The translations under genes were made by a program, and so were the position numbers. Shown piece by piece: positions 24,788 to 37,674 of a DNA stretch of 64,000 nucleotides. The stretch is from Triglochin maritima (taxonomy: Eukaryota > Streptophyta > Magnoliopsida > Alismatales > Juncaginaceae), in the NCBI GenBank assembly GCA_963682175.1, contig OY821772.1:60100925-60164924 (forward strand). The letters are read 5' to 3'. Within the stretch, counting starts at the first letter, position 1. Each line of letters opens with the position of its first letter. The notes below the pieces were generated by a model that ran no database searches, was not told the origin of the DNA, and was given only the letters and a program-made list of their open reading frames with translations.

Positions 24788-25590
24788 GTTAGAGCAGAAA
24801 TAACAGCGCCCGGGCTACCCCCGGGCGCCCTGCACTCTCTCTCCGCCACGTCAGCTTCTCTTTCTGCCATATCAGCTCACCCAACCCACCCAAAAAACAC
24901 TCTTACCCATGCCCGGGCTACCCCCACCTACCCTACACTCTCTTCCCTCCACATCATTTCTTAATTAAACATTTTAATTTTCACACAACATTCAACAAAT
25001 TACATTTTATATAATTCTAATAACATTACAATTCTATTTTAACTCACCCATATTGTTAATAATTACTGTTAAATCATGAAATTATTATTAAATATTACGG
25101 ACCCACCTCAGTGGAAGCATGATTAAAGTGCACGCATGATATTAGACCATACTATTAAACCACATCGACAGGTCGTTCGGGGGTCTCGCTCACCGGTGAG
25201 CGAGCGGCATTCCACCTCGCCGGTGAGGTGGCGGGGGTGGCAAGGAAATTTTTTAGATTTTGAAATAGTTGGTTCTGGAAATTTCTTAATTTTAATCACT
25301 TACAAAAAATTATTACCCCACATTTATAACAAATACCCAATCCATTAATAACAAAACATCCACTAAATAAAAAAAAATTTAAAAAAAATCACCCAATGGG
25401 AGGGGGACACGTGTCCCCCACCCTTGGGCGTCCGGGCGTCTGCCCGGGACGCCCAACGCCCGAGCACGCGCCCGGACGGGCACCCCACGGGCGCCCAGCC
25501 CGTTAACGGGGGTGCGCCCGGGCGCCCGGGTCGGGCGCCCGGGCAGGGCACTCCCGTTAAGGGTGCCCTTAATTTTTGTAGTTAAAGATT
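24788..25590. mobile_element. GC-rich palindromic MITE-like DNA
   Basis: Several strong palindromes stand in AT-rich DNA: GCGCCCGGG/CCCGGGCGC (24806-24828, 5-base loop), the perfect 20-bp CTCGCTCACCGGTGAGCGAG (25185-25204), CCACCTC/GAGGTGG (25212-25231), and a very GC-rich block at 25400-25570 with CGCCCGGGCGCCCGGG-like runs ending AAGGGTGCCCTTAA. This style fits Harbinger-type or related MITEs. No clear terminal repeat pair and target duplication could be assigned, so the family is uncertain. Confidence 0.45.
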
Positions 25591-25993
25591 AATTTGAGAC
25601 TGATTTGATGATAAAAACATAATAATATATCAAATTGTAAACACATAAAATAATATAAATAAAAACTAAAAAAAAGTAAATAATTAGATTTGGATTGGAC
25701 CTGGATTTCCGAAAGTCCCCAGACCTAGGACCGGAACCAAATCGGTCCAGACTAGTAGGCTAGACCGATTCTAAAATTCTCTGAGGTAAAATTCCAGAAA
25801 CGTTTTCTTACACACCGATCACCATAAAGAAAGAACATTTTGCAAGTTTAATTTCCCACTTTAAGTAATTTTTTGCAAATAATGAACAAATCACATCCCA
25901 AGTAAAAATACTTAAATCAGTAATCACACATAAAAATATAGTCCTCCAACAAACACAATATCTGGACTGGAACCAGCAGTCCAGCAGCAGCAG
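25591..25993. other. Upstream region of the HAD gene
   Basis: AT-rich DNA without a gene. A short self-complementary GGTCC/GGACC-rich segment (about 25697-25770) resembles the CGGTCC-rich MITE type seen at 61356-61644, but its ends are not clear. Confidence 0.4.
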
Positions 25994-26001
25994 TATATAA
26001 A
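25994..26001 (+). promoter_or_regulatory. TATA box of the HAD gene
   Basis: TATATAAA lies 54 bp before the ATG at 26055, giving a short predicted leader of about 25 bp. It stands at a normal distance for plant core promoters, but the transcript start is not shown. Confidence 0.55.
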
Positions 26002-26054
26002 CCCCACCATCCCCAACCCAACCCAATCACCTCCACTCCCATCCATGTGATGTG

Positions 26055-29000
26055 ATGTCCAACACCACCACATCCCTCCTCAAATCAGCTTTCTCCTCCC
26101 TCCCGTCTCTACCCCTCCGCCCCCGCCGTCCCATGTCCACCACCACCACCACCACCGCCTCCTCGAAGGCGCGGCTCAGAGGCGTCGTCTTCGACATGGA
26201 CGGAACCCTAACCGTCCCCGTCATCGACTTCCCCGCCATGTACCGCACCGTGCTTGGGGACGACACTTACGCGAACATCAAATCGAAGTCGCCGCACGGG
26301 AGCGTTGATATTCTGCACCACGTCGAGACGTGGGAGCCGGAGAGGCAGCGGAGGGCGTATGAGGTTATTGCCGAGTTCGAGAAGGAGGGGCTCGATCGCC
26401 TCCAGATCATGCCCGGTGAGGTCTCTCTCTTCCTGTAGTTTGATTTAAGATTAATGTTGTTTTGAGTTTGATCTAGTGAGACAAGGGAAGTACATTGTAC
26501 TTCCTGTTCATGTATTTTGGTTTTTGTGTGTTTAGGATTTTGAAATATACCTTTTTTGATAGAGTGAGGTAGGAGAAGTACATTGCACTTCCTGTATTTG
26601 GAATCAAATAATTTTCCAAAGAATTCGATGCTAGTTTGGGATTAGATTCCATCTAAATAGAAAACATTCCCAATAAAAAAAACCAAAAAATTAAATAAAA
26701 TTACATGTAATCAAGAGAGGTGCTAGTTTGAGATTAAAGGCTTTGTTGTTGTTGTTGTAATCAAAAGTGGTGTTAAGAATTCAAGTCAAGTGGAAGTTGT
26801 AAGGACGATTACTAAATATATATACCTTTATATGTGTATTTTTAACTAGAATAATTTCTCCACTTTGCTGATTTATAGCACTATGGTTGTCAACCCAAGT
26901 CTCTTTTAGTCGAAGAAACAGTTTTAAGCACTTATTACTGGAGTCTGAACTATGTGTGCACCACGAAGTAAGGATAGTCATCCCCGAATCTTGTAAAACA
27001 TGTGAAATTCATCAACATATGAACATATCTGATCAACCATGAATGTGGCTGTACATTAACCCGTATGGGTCCAATTGATTGCTTAAAAAAATCCGTTGAC
27101 CCACCAAAGAACATATAATTTATTAAGGACTTTTTTTTGAGACCCATGATGGTACCATAGTAGCATCTTGATAATCCAATATGGGTTTGGACTTCCTTGG
27201 AGGTTTGGATGTATAAGGAGATCAACTATGCTCAAAATATGTCGATATTAATCTATTTTGTTGAATCATTGAAATTTAAACTTCATATGAAAAATTGAAC
27301 CGTACATCTTCATCTATTACTCAAGTTATTTAGGCTTTTATATCGTCAGAACTGAGATGTATATATATTTCTATTCAAATTAGCCATGACTCAATAGGGT
27401 TGGGCTGAGCTAGCCACCCATCTCAAAACACAACACCAACATTTTGATCCGGTTCTTGTTGTCAAAACGAGGAACTACTTCACTGTATCTGAGTCTGAAA
27501 CTTGATGGATGGCAGAGATAATTCAATCTAAAGCCAAAAACAAGTTCCATAATATCCTGATATGATGGTATTATGATTTTCATTTGCGAAGTAGTTAGAT
27601 TTTTTTTGGGATCATAGTAGCTAGGAGTCTTGGAAATGCAAAACATAGGTATTGGGACTGAAATAAGTTTGTTTGAGGGTTTGAGATAATTGTCGAAGTT
27701 TGAACTTGGAATGACAAAGAAAGTTAAAGATTTGACACTAACAGGTCAATAAATTCTTCAGTTGCGTGTGTATCCGTAATAACCCAATCCTGCTAAAATG
27801 GTAAAATAGAAAAGGAAAGAAGTAGGGTTTTGACCGGAAGAATGTTACTCTTTGTCCAGGGAATTAAAAATTTAGAGTTCAAGTTGCATTTATCTTGTAG
27901 TAATCATGCCTCTTGGGTTAAAATATACTGACCTTATTATAGTATGTTTATTTTTCTTACCATGAGAAACTTAATGATATCATAAGCTAACTTGGCAGAA
28001 TATCATATTTTTTCTGCCTCAGAGAACCATTTATGGAAGGTATCCAAAAAATAAAATATATCATGAACAAGTTGAAGTAATATTTTTTTTAAGAAGTGCT
28101 TGCCTTCTTGGAAGATATCTGATGAATTTATCATTTTCATCGTTTGACATTGTAAACTGCTCATGTTATCTACAGGTGCTGCAGAACTTTGTGAATACAT
28201 CGATTCTCAAAAGATACGGTACATTTTTGGTCTTTGATATCTTTATTAATTTGTAAGAGTTGTATTAGCACAATATTTCACTTTTAAGGCTCAATAGCTA
28301 CCATTTATTTCTTTGTTGCCGCAATTGGGGCTTTAATATCATCTTGTTCCTCAGTTAAAACTAAATGGAAATGGAAGAAATTGGCACATTGGATTTGCAT
28401 GAAGAAGCAAATCTAATGTTATTTGGAGAATCAATGTTTTAAATTTTGATTCAATAGAATCATAATTTCCAAGTGGCTATGTTAAATAGTGATTTTCAAC
28501 AATAATGTATGGAATAATATAACCATTTTGAGGAATAGAAACATCTAGAATGATTATATTTGATTCTTGGGACTAAATTAGTTCACAAATGCTAAATCAA
28601 AAACTGAATTTTTGGTGTTGCATGATCATTCACTACTAGCTTTGACTTGTCTTTTGAGAAAATTAGATTTTGTTTGTTTGTTACTTCTAATTACATTTGT
28701 ATTTACTCCCATTTCAATGTCACTGACCACTGTAAACAAAATTTACTTGCGCAGGAGAGGTTTAATCACCCGCAATGTGAAGACTGCGGTTGACTTGTTT
28801 CATCTACGATTTGGGGTAAGTAAAATCTTGTTTTTATCACCTAAGGTGGTGGGTATTGTTTATCCAAAAAGAAGTGGCTATTGCAAGCCTCAATTTAAAT
28901 TTGCAAATGTAATCATATGATAATATTTTGCATTTAAATGAAACATAATGTTATATCACTTGTGAAGTTGTTAAATCCAGTTCCTAACTGTTCCAATTGG

Positions 29001-30083
29001 ACTCATATCAATATGTTACATGTTTTTCCAACTACAGATATAGTTTGGCACCCACCAACCACACCATCATATAATTCACATATTTGTTGATCTGTTTTTC
29101 ATCTACTGTCATAGTATTTTGTCTTTGTATAAATGAGTTTGATGATTGCGAAAATTTCTCCCACTAATATTATATGTCGATGTAATACGTAATTGATTTT
29201 GTTAGGAAGCGAACTATGATGAATTGTGATAATGTGAAATCATTGTAATAATTTATTAGATTATATATACTTAAACAAAGTGGTGTTTTTCAAAATTATG
29301 TAAAACAGTGTGCACATAAATGCATGTATGTTGGTATATCTGTGTAAGTTTAACAATGTAAAGAATCTCATCCCTCCTCTATTACCATTGCAGATTACAT
29401 TCAGTCCTGCACTCAGCAGGGAGTTTCGACCATATAAACCTGACCCTGCTCCACTGCTACATATATGTTCAACATGGAATATCCAGCCCAATGAAGTTAT
29501 GATGGTTGGTGATAGTCTTCGAGATGATGTAAGTTCTCTTTGTGATCAAATATGCATCTGATTGGTTTCTAACACTGCTGTTAGTTTTGTCTAACCACCC
29601 ACAAGGTTCTTCCAACTACCACACATGCATCTTTTGTTTATATTTAGTTTTGTATTGTAGAGAAGGTAATAGTTTCGAAGTTGTAAGAAAGCTGGGTGAC
29701 TCCCAAGGAATTAGCATTATTTATTTGTTGGAGGGAGATAGTATCCTTTTTCATTTCACTAAAATATTTTTTTCCATCATTCATTGTTTATCATCGACAT
29801 TGCCGGCAATGCATATTATGCTCGAATTCAAAACGAGCTTATATTCTACGTGCGCAACCTCAATCTGAAATTCAAGTGGGCACCGTACTGATTCTCTCTT
29901 TCCCTTGGACAGATTGTTTGTGGGAAAAGAGCAGGAGCATTTACTTGTTTGCTTGACGAGGCAGGGAAGTATGCTGCCCTTGAGTCTTCTACCGATGAAG
30001 TGAAACCTGACTTCAGGGTTTCTTCTCTTGCTGAACTACTTCCATTGTTGGAAACCCATTTCGAATTGATGCAGTCATTGTGA
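26055..30083 (+). CDS. HAD-superfamily hydrolase (phosphatase-like)
   Basis: Five exons: 26055-26415, 28176-28218, 28755-28815, 29394-29528, 29913-30083, all GT-AG, giving 256 residues. HAD motif I is DMDGT at residues 47-51 (nucleophile D47, acid/base D49), motif II is the T in GLITRN (T140), the motif III lysine is probably K170, and motif IV is GDSLRDD (194-200). Family members transfer phosphoryl groups through an Asp intermediate; the substrate cannot be told. The first 40 residues are rich in Ser/Thr/Arg with almost no acids and could target the protein to an organelle; a second Met before the Thr run could give a cytosolic form. The closest protein I recall is Arabidopsis At2g33255. 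The start was chosen as the first ATG in frame after the TATA box. Confidence 0.92.
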
Positions 30084-30343
30084 ATTGATAACATTCAATG
30101 AAATCTGTAGTTGGGATCGAAATGGCATTTTTATCCACCAGATTCGTCCGTAAGTGAAGAAAAGATTTGGCAACATTGGTGAGTCGGTATTTCTGCGGTT
30201 GCATGGGGAAACTAACCACATCCCCTGGGCGGCAACTATATTATGGAATAAGTAAATGGTGTGGGCTGCTGTGGAGACTACCACTAATATTCCTTCTGTG
30301 TACTTCTTCCAAGATAGGATGCCCCTTCTGTGCAGTGACAACC

Positions 30344-30459
30344 AAGTTATCTTTAAAGTTATTCTATGCAATACAGATGCAATTTAGAATGCATTATACC
30401 AACGAAGTTATCTTTAAAGTTATTCTATGCAATGCAAATGCAATTTAGGATGCATTATA
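30344..30459. repeat. Tandem duplication downstream of the HAD gene
   Basis: A 55-bp word starting AAGTTATCTTTAAAGTTATT occurs at 30344-30398 and 30405-30459 (61-bp period) with only a few differences. It lies about 260 bp after the stop codon and so probably within or just after the 3' UTR. Confidence 0.8.
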
Positions 30460-32212
30460 TCTAATATTCAGAGCCTGCAAGTAATATCGTTGCATTTCTG
30501 TATGAGCTTTGTTTGGGGGAAAATGTTTTTTGCACACCGCAGTTGCTGATAACTGATTAAAACATGCAGAACTTGTTGGGAACAATTTTCTTCAGCATGT
30601 CTGTTGTTTGCTCTTTTCCTTCTACCGTTGGATGGAAATTGTACCTTTCAACTTTCAGCTGAACAATGTTATGGACCTTTTTTCTCTTTCTTTTCTGCAC
30701 AGTATAATAAGGTTTCAACTTGAAGTTTTAAGATTAATCTTCTGCCTATCTCTCTGCTAACCTCAGTGTAGAATAAAATTCACGTTAATGTTATGATTTG
30801 AGTACATCTCACACCATCATCATACTCATTCATGATCTTTGTCATGAACAGTTTTTAAGCAAATAAAACATGTGCGGTCGATTAGTTAATGAAATCCTTA
30901 AACACCAATGATGTGAGCATGCATGTCATCAACTTGGATCCACCTTTGTAGTGTCACTTGACTTGGTTAGCTTGAGAAAACTAGCGGCTTCTGGTGTAAT
31001 CACCCGTCCAAGTCATTGCTAACTTTCTACGGTCCACTCACATGTCCTCGTTGCCATCACAAACATTAGTCTTGTGTTCCTCAGGAAACATAGAGCCGCT
31101 CAATTGATTCATTTGGTCCCACTTGATTCTCTTACCAGATCAGTGAACAGTCCACGTGGAAGACCAGGAACTGTTAGAATTTAACTGTACTTCTCATAGT
31201 AGTCCCTAAATCCCTCTGGAATTTTTTTATTTTAAATTTTCGATAAATCTTGATTCCTTTGGATTCAATTCTATTGATTTGGTTGTTTTTTTTCTCTCCA
31301 GGTGGGTTTGGTCTCCTTTCAAATTTAGAGTGCATACCAGGTTAGGCATACAGGAGTGACTAGCGAGTTGGAAAAGGAGAAGCGTATAATTTACGTGACT
31401 TGTGATATTCTCATTAAAATTATGCTCCTTGCATTGTTTCAGGAGTGAACCCATTCACATGAGCTCTGCCTTCATGTCGGCAGGACCACCCTTCTCTTTC
31501 TCTCTCTGGTCTCATTCGAGTAAAACACGGACAATTCTGTCTTACTTGCTTGGCAAAATAGCCGTTTTTTTACCTTCTGGTCCAGAATATGTATTCTGTA
31601 AATTCCAAAGCCAGATATTTCACATAAACAGCATATTAATTAGTACTTGGTATTCAACAAATCTCACCAACAAAACGACCACATGTGTGAGGCTGAGAAT
31701 AGTTAAATGAATTAATAGGGCGTGTCCAGCGAAAATGTTCTTATTATTAAGAAACCCTCCAACCCCATCGGCCTATTTTGAGGTTAGGTAGGAAAACATA
31801 CTTTATTTATTCCTATAAAAATGGACAGCACCAAATTTGACATTTCCAACAATAATTATACATTTATACAACAATAACTAATACAAATCTAACAGTCATG
31901 CACGACGAAAACATATATAGATCTTCCCATCCTGACATTTGTTATGCCCATACAGCTTAGCTTGACTTTTTCTAGAATTCTCCAATCTCCCAAAACCAAC
32001 CCAACAGATCTGTAACTTAAACAACAAGGCCAACCAAAGTCCAACAAGATCTGCACCAACAAAACACATATACTTCATGCTCCGGTAAAACAGGAAATCT
32101 AGACCTACACTTCTAGATTGCTCTTCCATTTTCTTTCTCTTTTGCATCTTAAAGGTGTCTCTTTTTTAATAATTACTACAAAACAAGTATGGTTTGCAGA
32201 GGCAAGTCGTGT
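30460..32212. other. Spacer between HAD and transporter genes
   Basis: No gene is supported here. Frames such as 31402-31710 lack a domain and show AT-rich, spacer-like composition. The promoter of the following gene must lie in the last few hundred bases; no clear TATA box was picked out. Confidence 0.45.
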
Positions 32213-32236
32213 TATTCTTCTTCTTCTTCTTCTTCT
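32213..32236 (+). repeat. (TTC)n microsatellite in the transporter 5' leader
   Basis: Seven to eight TTC units occur just before the ATG at 32245. Pyrimidine-rich TTC/CTT tracts are common in plant 5' leaders. Confidence 0.8.
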
Positions 32237-32244
32237 AGTAGTCT

Positions 32245-35200
32245 ATGTCCCACTTGAGTTTGCGTATAGCGCCTAAAGAAGCCATGATTTCTCTCTCAAA
32301 TCCAACTCTGAGACCTCAAACCATCTTCTCACCTCTTCCAACCAAAAGGGTCCTCCCCTCTTCCATTTCTGACCACAACCCAAGAAAGCTCTCTGCTTAT
32401 GGCAACAAGAGCAGCAAAATAACAGGACCCAACAAGGTTCACTTGCTGAAACCAGTTCTGAACCCCACCCAAAGGAGGCCCAAGTCCATGCCAAGCCTTA
32501 AGAAGAGAAAGGGTGTTGGTGGTGGTGGGCAGGAGAAGATATGGGTTTTGTGTGGGATTGGGTATTGGGTCCAGGGGTTCAGGTGCTTTCCATGGTTGGC
32601 TCTCAACTTCCACATGGCTAATGGGCTTGGTTTGAGTCCTTCAAGTTTGCAGCTTGTGCAGAACACTGGGAACCTGCCAATGGTGGCAAAACCACTCTAT
32701 GGTGTTCTCTCTGATGCTCTCTATATTGGTGGTGCTCATAGGCTTCCTTACATTTCCTTTGGAGGTTTGTGCCTTACTCTGATCTCTTGCCTTTTTTCTT
32801 TGTTTTTTTTCCTTCTTTTTCTTATGTTTGCTCTCTCTGATTTTAATACTTAGATGTTTATATTAGATAAATATTGTAAAAAATTGTATCTTTTAGGATG
32901 ATTTGTCTTCAGGGATGTGTTTTTATTGTTCTTTTGAATTTTGCTCTGAAATTTATTTTGGAATATTTGTTTTGGAATCTTAATGAATTTGGAATCTTTA
33001 TAAATTTTATGACAATGTTTCATTTGTAAATCGTGAAGATCTTCCTAAATGTGTATCTTGAGTTTCTGTTTTCCCTTTCAAGTTTTAATAATTGCAATTC
33101 ATTGAAACCAGTCAGGCGTTTAGAACAAATTTTGTTTAATTTTTTTATGACAAAGTCGAGTTTGCTTGATGCAAGATAGTATGCCATAATTTTGAAGTTA
33201 AAGTCACTTAGTTAGCAATCTTTTATTTTTTTACAATGTCTAATAATTAACATTTGATAGGTGAAAGCAGTGGTAATGTTAATTTAGCTGTGCTATGTAA
33301 TCTTTAATCCTCTTTGCTTATATTCTTAAACATTTCCCATAAAAAATCTTTAAACATTTTAAATCTCACAATTCCTTAATGCAGTTCTAAAGTTTGCTGT
33401 GATTTATTTTCTATCTTGTACATGTCCTTCCCAATTTGAAACTGTAAATTTGTTTGCATCATCAATGAGACTTCTTGTGAGTTGCATTGAACGCAATTTA
33501 ATCTCACTCAGAGTTCATAGCATACCCTTAGAAAGGTCCTCTTATGTAAACTTTGAAGTTTTTATAACATCAGACCTATGCCTTTAAAGTTCATACTAAT
33601 TTATTAGACTGTTCTTGGGGTTGTTGGAGTTTTGATTTTTTAAGCTTTTGTCACACCTAAGAATATATTGCATTGGGTATAATTTGTGAACACATTTGTA
33701 TGGAAAACCTTATTCTGTTCAAAGCTCTATATCATTTTCATTGCACATCTCCTCATTTCACGCTGGCAAAGGAAGATACAATTTTTCACGATAGATTAGT
33801 GGCATGACTTAGTTTCAGTTTCATCATCATCATCTTAATTTCAAAACAAACAGAAGTTTCAATCTTTTGTGGTGATCCATGAAACCTTTTTCTACTTCTT
33901 TAAGATTTATGGGTATGAATCTTGAATTTCTATCATCATTAGGAAGATTTTGATGCTGTTCTTGAGATATAAGGATTAAATGTATTTGAGCAACCTTTTG
34001 ACATTTTCTAACAACATGAATGCAACCTTCCTTAACCACTTGAGAGTTTGTTTTCATTGTTCTGTTAAGTGCAGTTAAACCAGGAATTTTCATATTATTT
34101 CACATTTTCACTACCGACTGCATCAAGGAAACTTATCTTTGGCAGAGTTCATCCACAGCATGCCATAAATTAACAATGATCAGCCCAATCAGTGAATTTT
34201 GCTTCAAAAATTGTTGATCAGATTGTTCTAAACTATTTTCCACTTTGCAGCCTTCTTGCAGGTAGTTTCCTGGGGAACTCTGGCGCTAATGCCAATCACG
34301 GGAAATACCTTCCCATTACAGATGGCCTGCATTCTTCTTGGTAATCTCGGAGCATCCTTCACAGAAGTTGTGAGCGATGCTCTAGTTGCAGAGTTCAGCA
34401 AAACCGAAAAGGCGGGCGTTCTCCAATCGTATGCCTCCATGGCCTTGGCCATGGGTGGAATTCTTGGCAACTTGTGTGGCGGCTATTTTCTTTTGAGATT
34501 CCAACAACCGCAGCTCATGTTCTCCACATTCGCATTGTTACTAACGTTACAGCTTGCTCTCTCTTTAACCACACAAGAAGACACACTTTACTCTACTAGA
34601 CCCCCAACCCAGGAGTTTTCTTGGCAGTCAGTCTTGGAAAATCTAAGCAAGCAGTTCTCCAACATGGTCACAGCGATAAGCCAGGAGAAAATCTTTAAAC
34701 CGCTTGCGTGGATTGTAGCGTCCATTGCGGCCATTCCTATTTTGTCTGGAAACATGTTCTGCTACCAAACTCAAGTTTTAAACCTCGATGCTTCAGTGAT
34801 TGGTTTGTCGAAAGTAATCGGTCAGATCTTCTTTCTTTCAGCCACTTTCTTCTACAACAGATACCTGAAAGTGGTGTCAATGAGAAAGCTCATATTTGTG
34901 GTGCAAATGATCTACGCATTATCACTTCTTTCGGACATTATTTTAGTAAAACAGATAAACCTTCAATTGGGCATATCAAATGAGGCACATGTGTTATGCT
35001 TATCGGCATTGGCAGAAGCCGCGGCACAATTTAAGATTCTACCTTTCACAGTTCTGCTTTCAAGTCTTTGTCCGCCTGGTTGCGAAGGCTCGTTGTTTGC
35101 GTTTTTCGCTTCGGCTACATGCTTGGCATCGATATTGAGTGGTGTTTTTGGTGTTGCGCTGTCATCTCTTATTGGGCTGTCGTCGGGCGACTATTCGAGC

Positions 35201-35347
35201 TTACCATTGGGCATCGCATTGCAGGCAGTAGCTGCATTGATTCCAGTAGCATGGATTTCTAGTTTACCTGGAACAGAATTCACAGATGCAGCAAAGGACG
35301 GACAGAGAAGTTGGAAAAGGCTTAAGGGTGATATGAAGTGGTCTTAG
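32245..35347 (+). CDS. FBT9: Folate/biopterin transporter, chloroplast type (MFS)
   Basis: Two exons, 32245-32764 and 34251-35347, give 538 residues. After a Ser/Pro/Lys-rich, transit-peptide-like start (about 80 residues) come about 12 membrane segments of the BT1/FBT family. Family motifs include KPLYGVLSDA with RLPYISFG in exon 1, and GASFTEVVSDALVAE and a FKILPF segment in exon 2. Members move folates or pterins across membranes, here probably the plastid envelope. The acceptor at 34250 was chosen because it gives ISFGAFLQVVSWG, which matches the family; a second AG at 34261 would lose four residues. Translation could also begin at 32284. The name rests on my recall of the Arabidopsis gene At2g33280, which lies close to the HAD gene there as here. 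Confidence 0.9.
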
Positions 35348-35933
35348 CCTTAGTTTTTTTTCATGGATTTGTTTCAGAATTGGTTAGGTTTTGGTTTTGT
35401 TTTTCAAGCTCTTCCATATAATCTATACCAGTTAGAAGCTGGTACAGTTTTCTTGTAAAGTTATTTTCATTAAATGGAGTAAAAAAAATGGTACGAAGAT
35501 CTGAGTAGTGGTTTGGTATTGACCTGAAATGATGAACGGCAAAGGTAGTTGCATGGTTGGGAACCAATATTCCAACTTTATTGGAATGGGATTGTAAATC
35601 TGTAATCCTGGTGTAGATCAGATCAAAGAGTGAACTCTAGTCATCGACATCTATCATGGGTTTTCAGATAAAATGTAACGAGTAAATCTCATGAAACAAA
35701 TTTCAGCGTTCTTTATTCGGAATCCTGTCTTTTTATTTCTGAAATAATTTGTCATTTCAAAATTCCATATACGCAATAGGGACTCCAATTTCTTCAAACC
35801 ATTATCATTTGAACCCCAACGAAGGGAGCGAGCAAAATTTTGGGTTTTTGACGTAGCAACTCGTTTCGTAACCTACACTCTTCCCTCTAATGAATTATAT
35901 TCTAATTTACATGATGATGACCGAAGATGAAGC
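35348..35933. other. Transporter 3' UTR and spacer
   Basis: The transporter 3' UTR region and AT-rich spacer. No gene is seen. Confidence 0.5.
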
Positions 35934-36118
35934 CGTAATAGACCTCACCTTCTGAGATCGTCCGTTTGAATCTCACCGGTGCCTCTAACTCTTTATGTGG
36001 CGAATGAGACTCGATTTAGGCGGTAGGTAATAAAGGAGATGAGTCTCATAAGTCCCGAGGTTTGTAGTCCGACGCCCAAAAGGCGATGCTCCGTTGAGTT
36101 CCCCCATCAATAAAAAAA
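35934..36118 (+). mobile_element. Possible tRNA-derived SINE
   Basis: A 185-bp segment contains GTTTGAATCTCACC (about 35966), similar to the tRNA B box, and ends in an A-rich tail. It is flanked by ATGAAGC at 35927-35933 and 36119-36125, which would be a 7-bp target duplication. No clear A box was found at the left end, so the call is tentative. Confidence 0.4.
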
Positions 36119-36125
36119 ATGAAGC

Positions 36126-36649
36126 GGTTGAAGAAATTCAAAGTGTTCGGTCTAAATTCTTTTGAATGTGAAAATAATGCAATATTTGTAGAAGAAATTA
36201 TAAGTGTTATGGGCATGCGAAAACAATAAAATGATAAAAAATGATATTTTAACTTTAAAGAGGATTTTCTTTGGAAATTTACCTTTCATTCCTTTTAAAA
36301 AACAAAATCAAAACATAAAACTAAAAAAGGCAAGACATTAGTCATGGGTATATGACATCATTACCCCAGATCCATCGGAATAGTTTGCTTTTTGTGTATC
36401 ATTCATTAATTCCTATCATTCTCTGTAACTTTATAAGAATTGTAAAAAAAATTGGAAACATATTAAAAAAATGAAAACTACAACTCCAATGTGGGTTTCA
36501 AAAAGTAAAAAGGGTACTATTAGTACAATTTTCAACCCAAAATTCATATTTCTAAAAAATCACACATTTTAAATAAAAATACCGCACACTTAAATTAACG
36601 AGCTACGCTAAATTTCGAAGCTTTTTGAAAACATAATCATATTGCTCAA
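36126..36649. other. AT-rich spacer
   Basis: AT-rich spacer. No gene or repeat recognised. Confidence 0.4.
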
Positions 36650-36764
36650 TTTCTCATTTTTCTGGGTCCTTATACACGGCCGCGTGCGTCTCGGACGCGG
36701 CTGACGTGGTCAGTTGAGTCAGCAATCCAGTCAGCAGAGAAATTAATTTAATAACATATTGGTG

Positions 36765-37670
36765 TCACATGCAACCTTTAGTTTCCCAATGCAACATTAC
36801 TTTCTCACTGCAACATTTGGTTTCCCCATGCAACTTTTACTTTCTCACTGCAACGTTTGGTTTCCCCATGCAACTTTTACTTTTCCCAACACAACTTTTG
36901 GTTTCCCCAAACAACAACTTAAAAAGGCAAAACATGTTCATTTTTAACATCTATATCTATCCTTTTTAAGTTTGTGGTTCACCTTTTTAACTGTGAGTTA
37001 TATATTTTTAAATGATGTCTGTTCCTTTTTAAGAATTGTTTGTTCCTTTTTATGTTTGAGGTTCTCCTTTTTAACTGTGAGTTGTACCTTTTTAGTGTAG
37101 TCTGTTCTTTTTTAAGTGAGTGTACATTTTTAAGTGTGAAGTTTTCATTTTTAGTGTTTTTTGTTCCTTTTTAGGTTTGCGGTTCTCCTTTTTAACTGTG
37201 AGTTGTACCTTTTTAAGTGATGTGTGTTCCTTTTTAAGAATTGTTTGTTCCTTTTTATGTTTGAGGTTCACTTTTTTAACTATGAGTTGTATCTTTTAAA
37301 GTGTAGTCTGTTCCTTTTTAAGCGAGGTTTGATCCTTTTTTTGTTTGAGGTTCTCATTTTTAACTGTGAGTTGTACTTTTTTAAGTGTAGTTTGTTCCTT
37401 TTTAAGTGAGTGTACATTTTTAAGTGTGAAGTTTTCTTTTTTAATTTTTGTTTCATCCTTTTTAAGATATGTTGTTCCTTTTTAGGTACTACTTCATCCT
37501 TTTAAGTTCCTGTTTTTCCTTTTTAAGTATTGCTTCATCCTTTTTTAATTTTTTGTTGTATCTTTTTAAGTTTATGTTTTTCCTTTTTAATTTTCTGTTT
37601 TTCCTTTTTAATTTTCTGTTGTTCCTTTTTAAGTTATGTTTGTTCCTTTTAAGTTGTTTTTCCTTTTTAA
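36765..37670. repeat. Degenerate tandem repeats (CTTTTTAA and CAAC-TTTC words)
   Basis: From 36765 to 36920 units of about 20 bp alternate (ATGCAACTTTTACTTTCTCA-like, TTTGGTTTCCCC-like). From about 36960 to 37670 dozens of units of 16-24 bp end in CCTTTTTAAG, grouped in a longer pattern of roughly 170-190 bp in which GGTTCTCCTTTTTAACTGTG recurs. Reading frames through this are artefacts of the repeat. Confidence 0.8.
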
Positions 37671-37674
37671 CAAA

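Noticed and set aside
32273..32666. Several minus-strand frames
   Set aside because: Antisense to transporter exon 1.
34256..35347. Transporter C-terminal part as a stand-alone gene
   Set aside because: It is exon 2 of the transporter gene; exon 1 at 32245-32764 joins it in phase.
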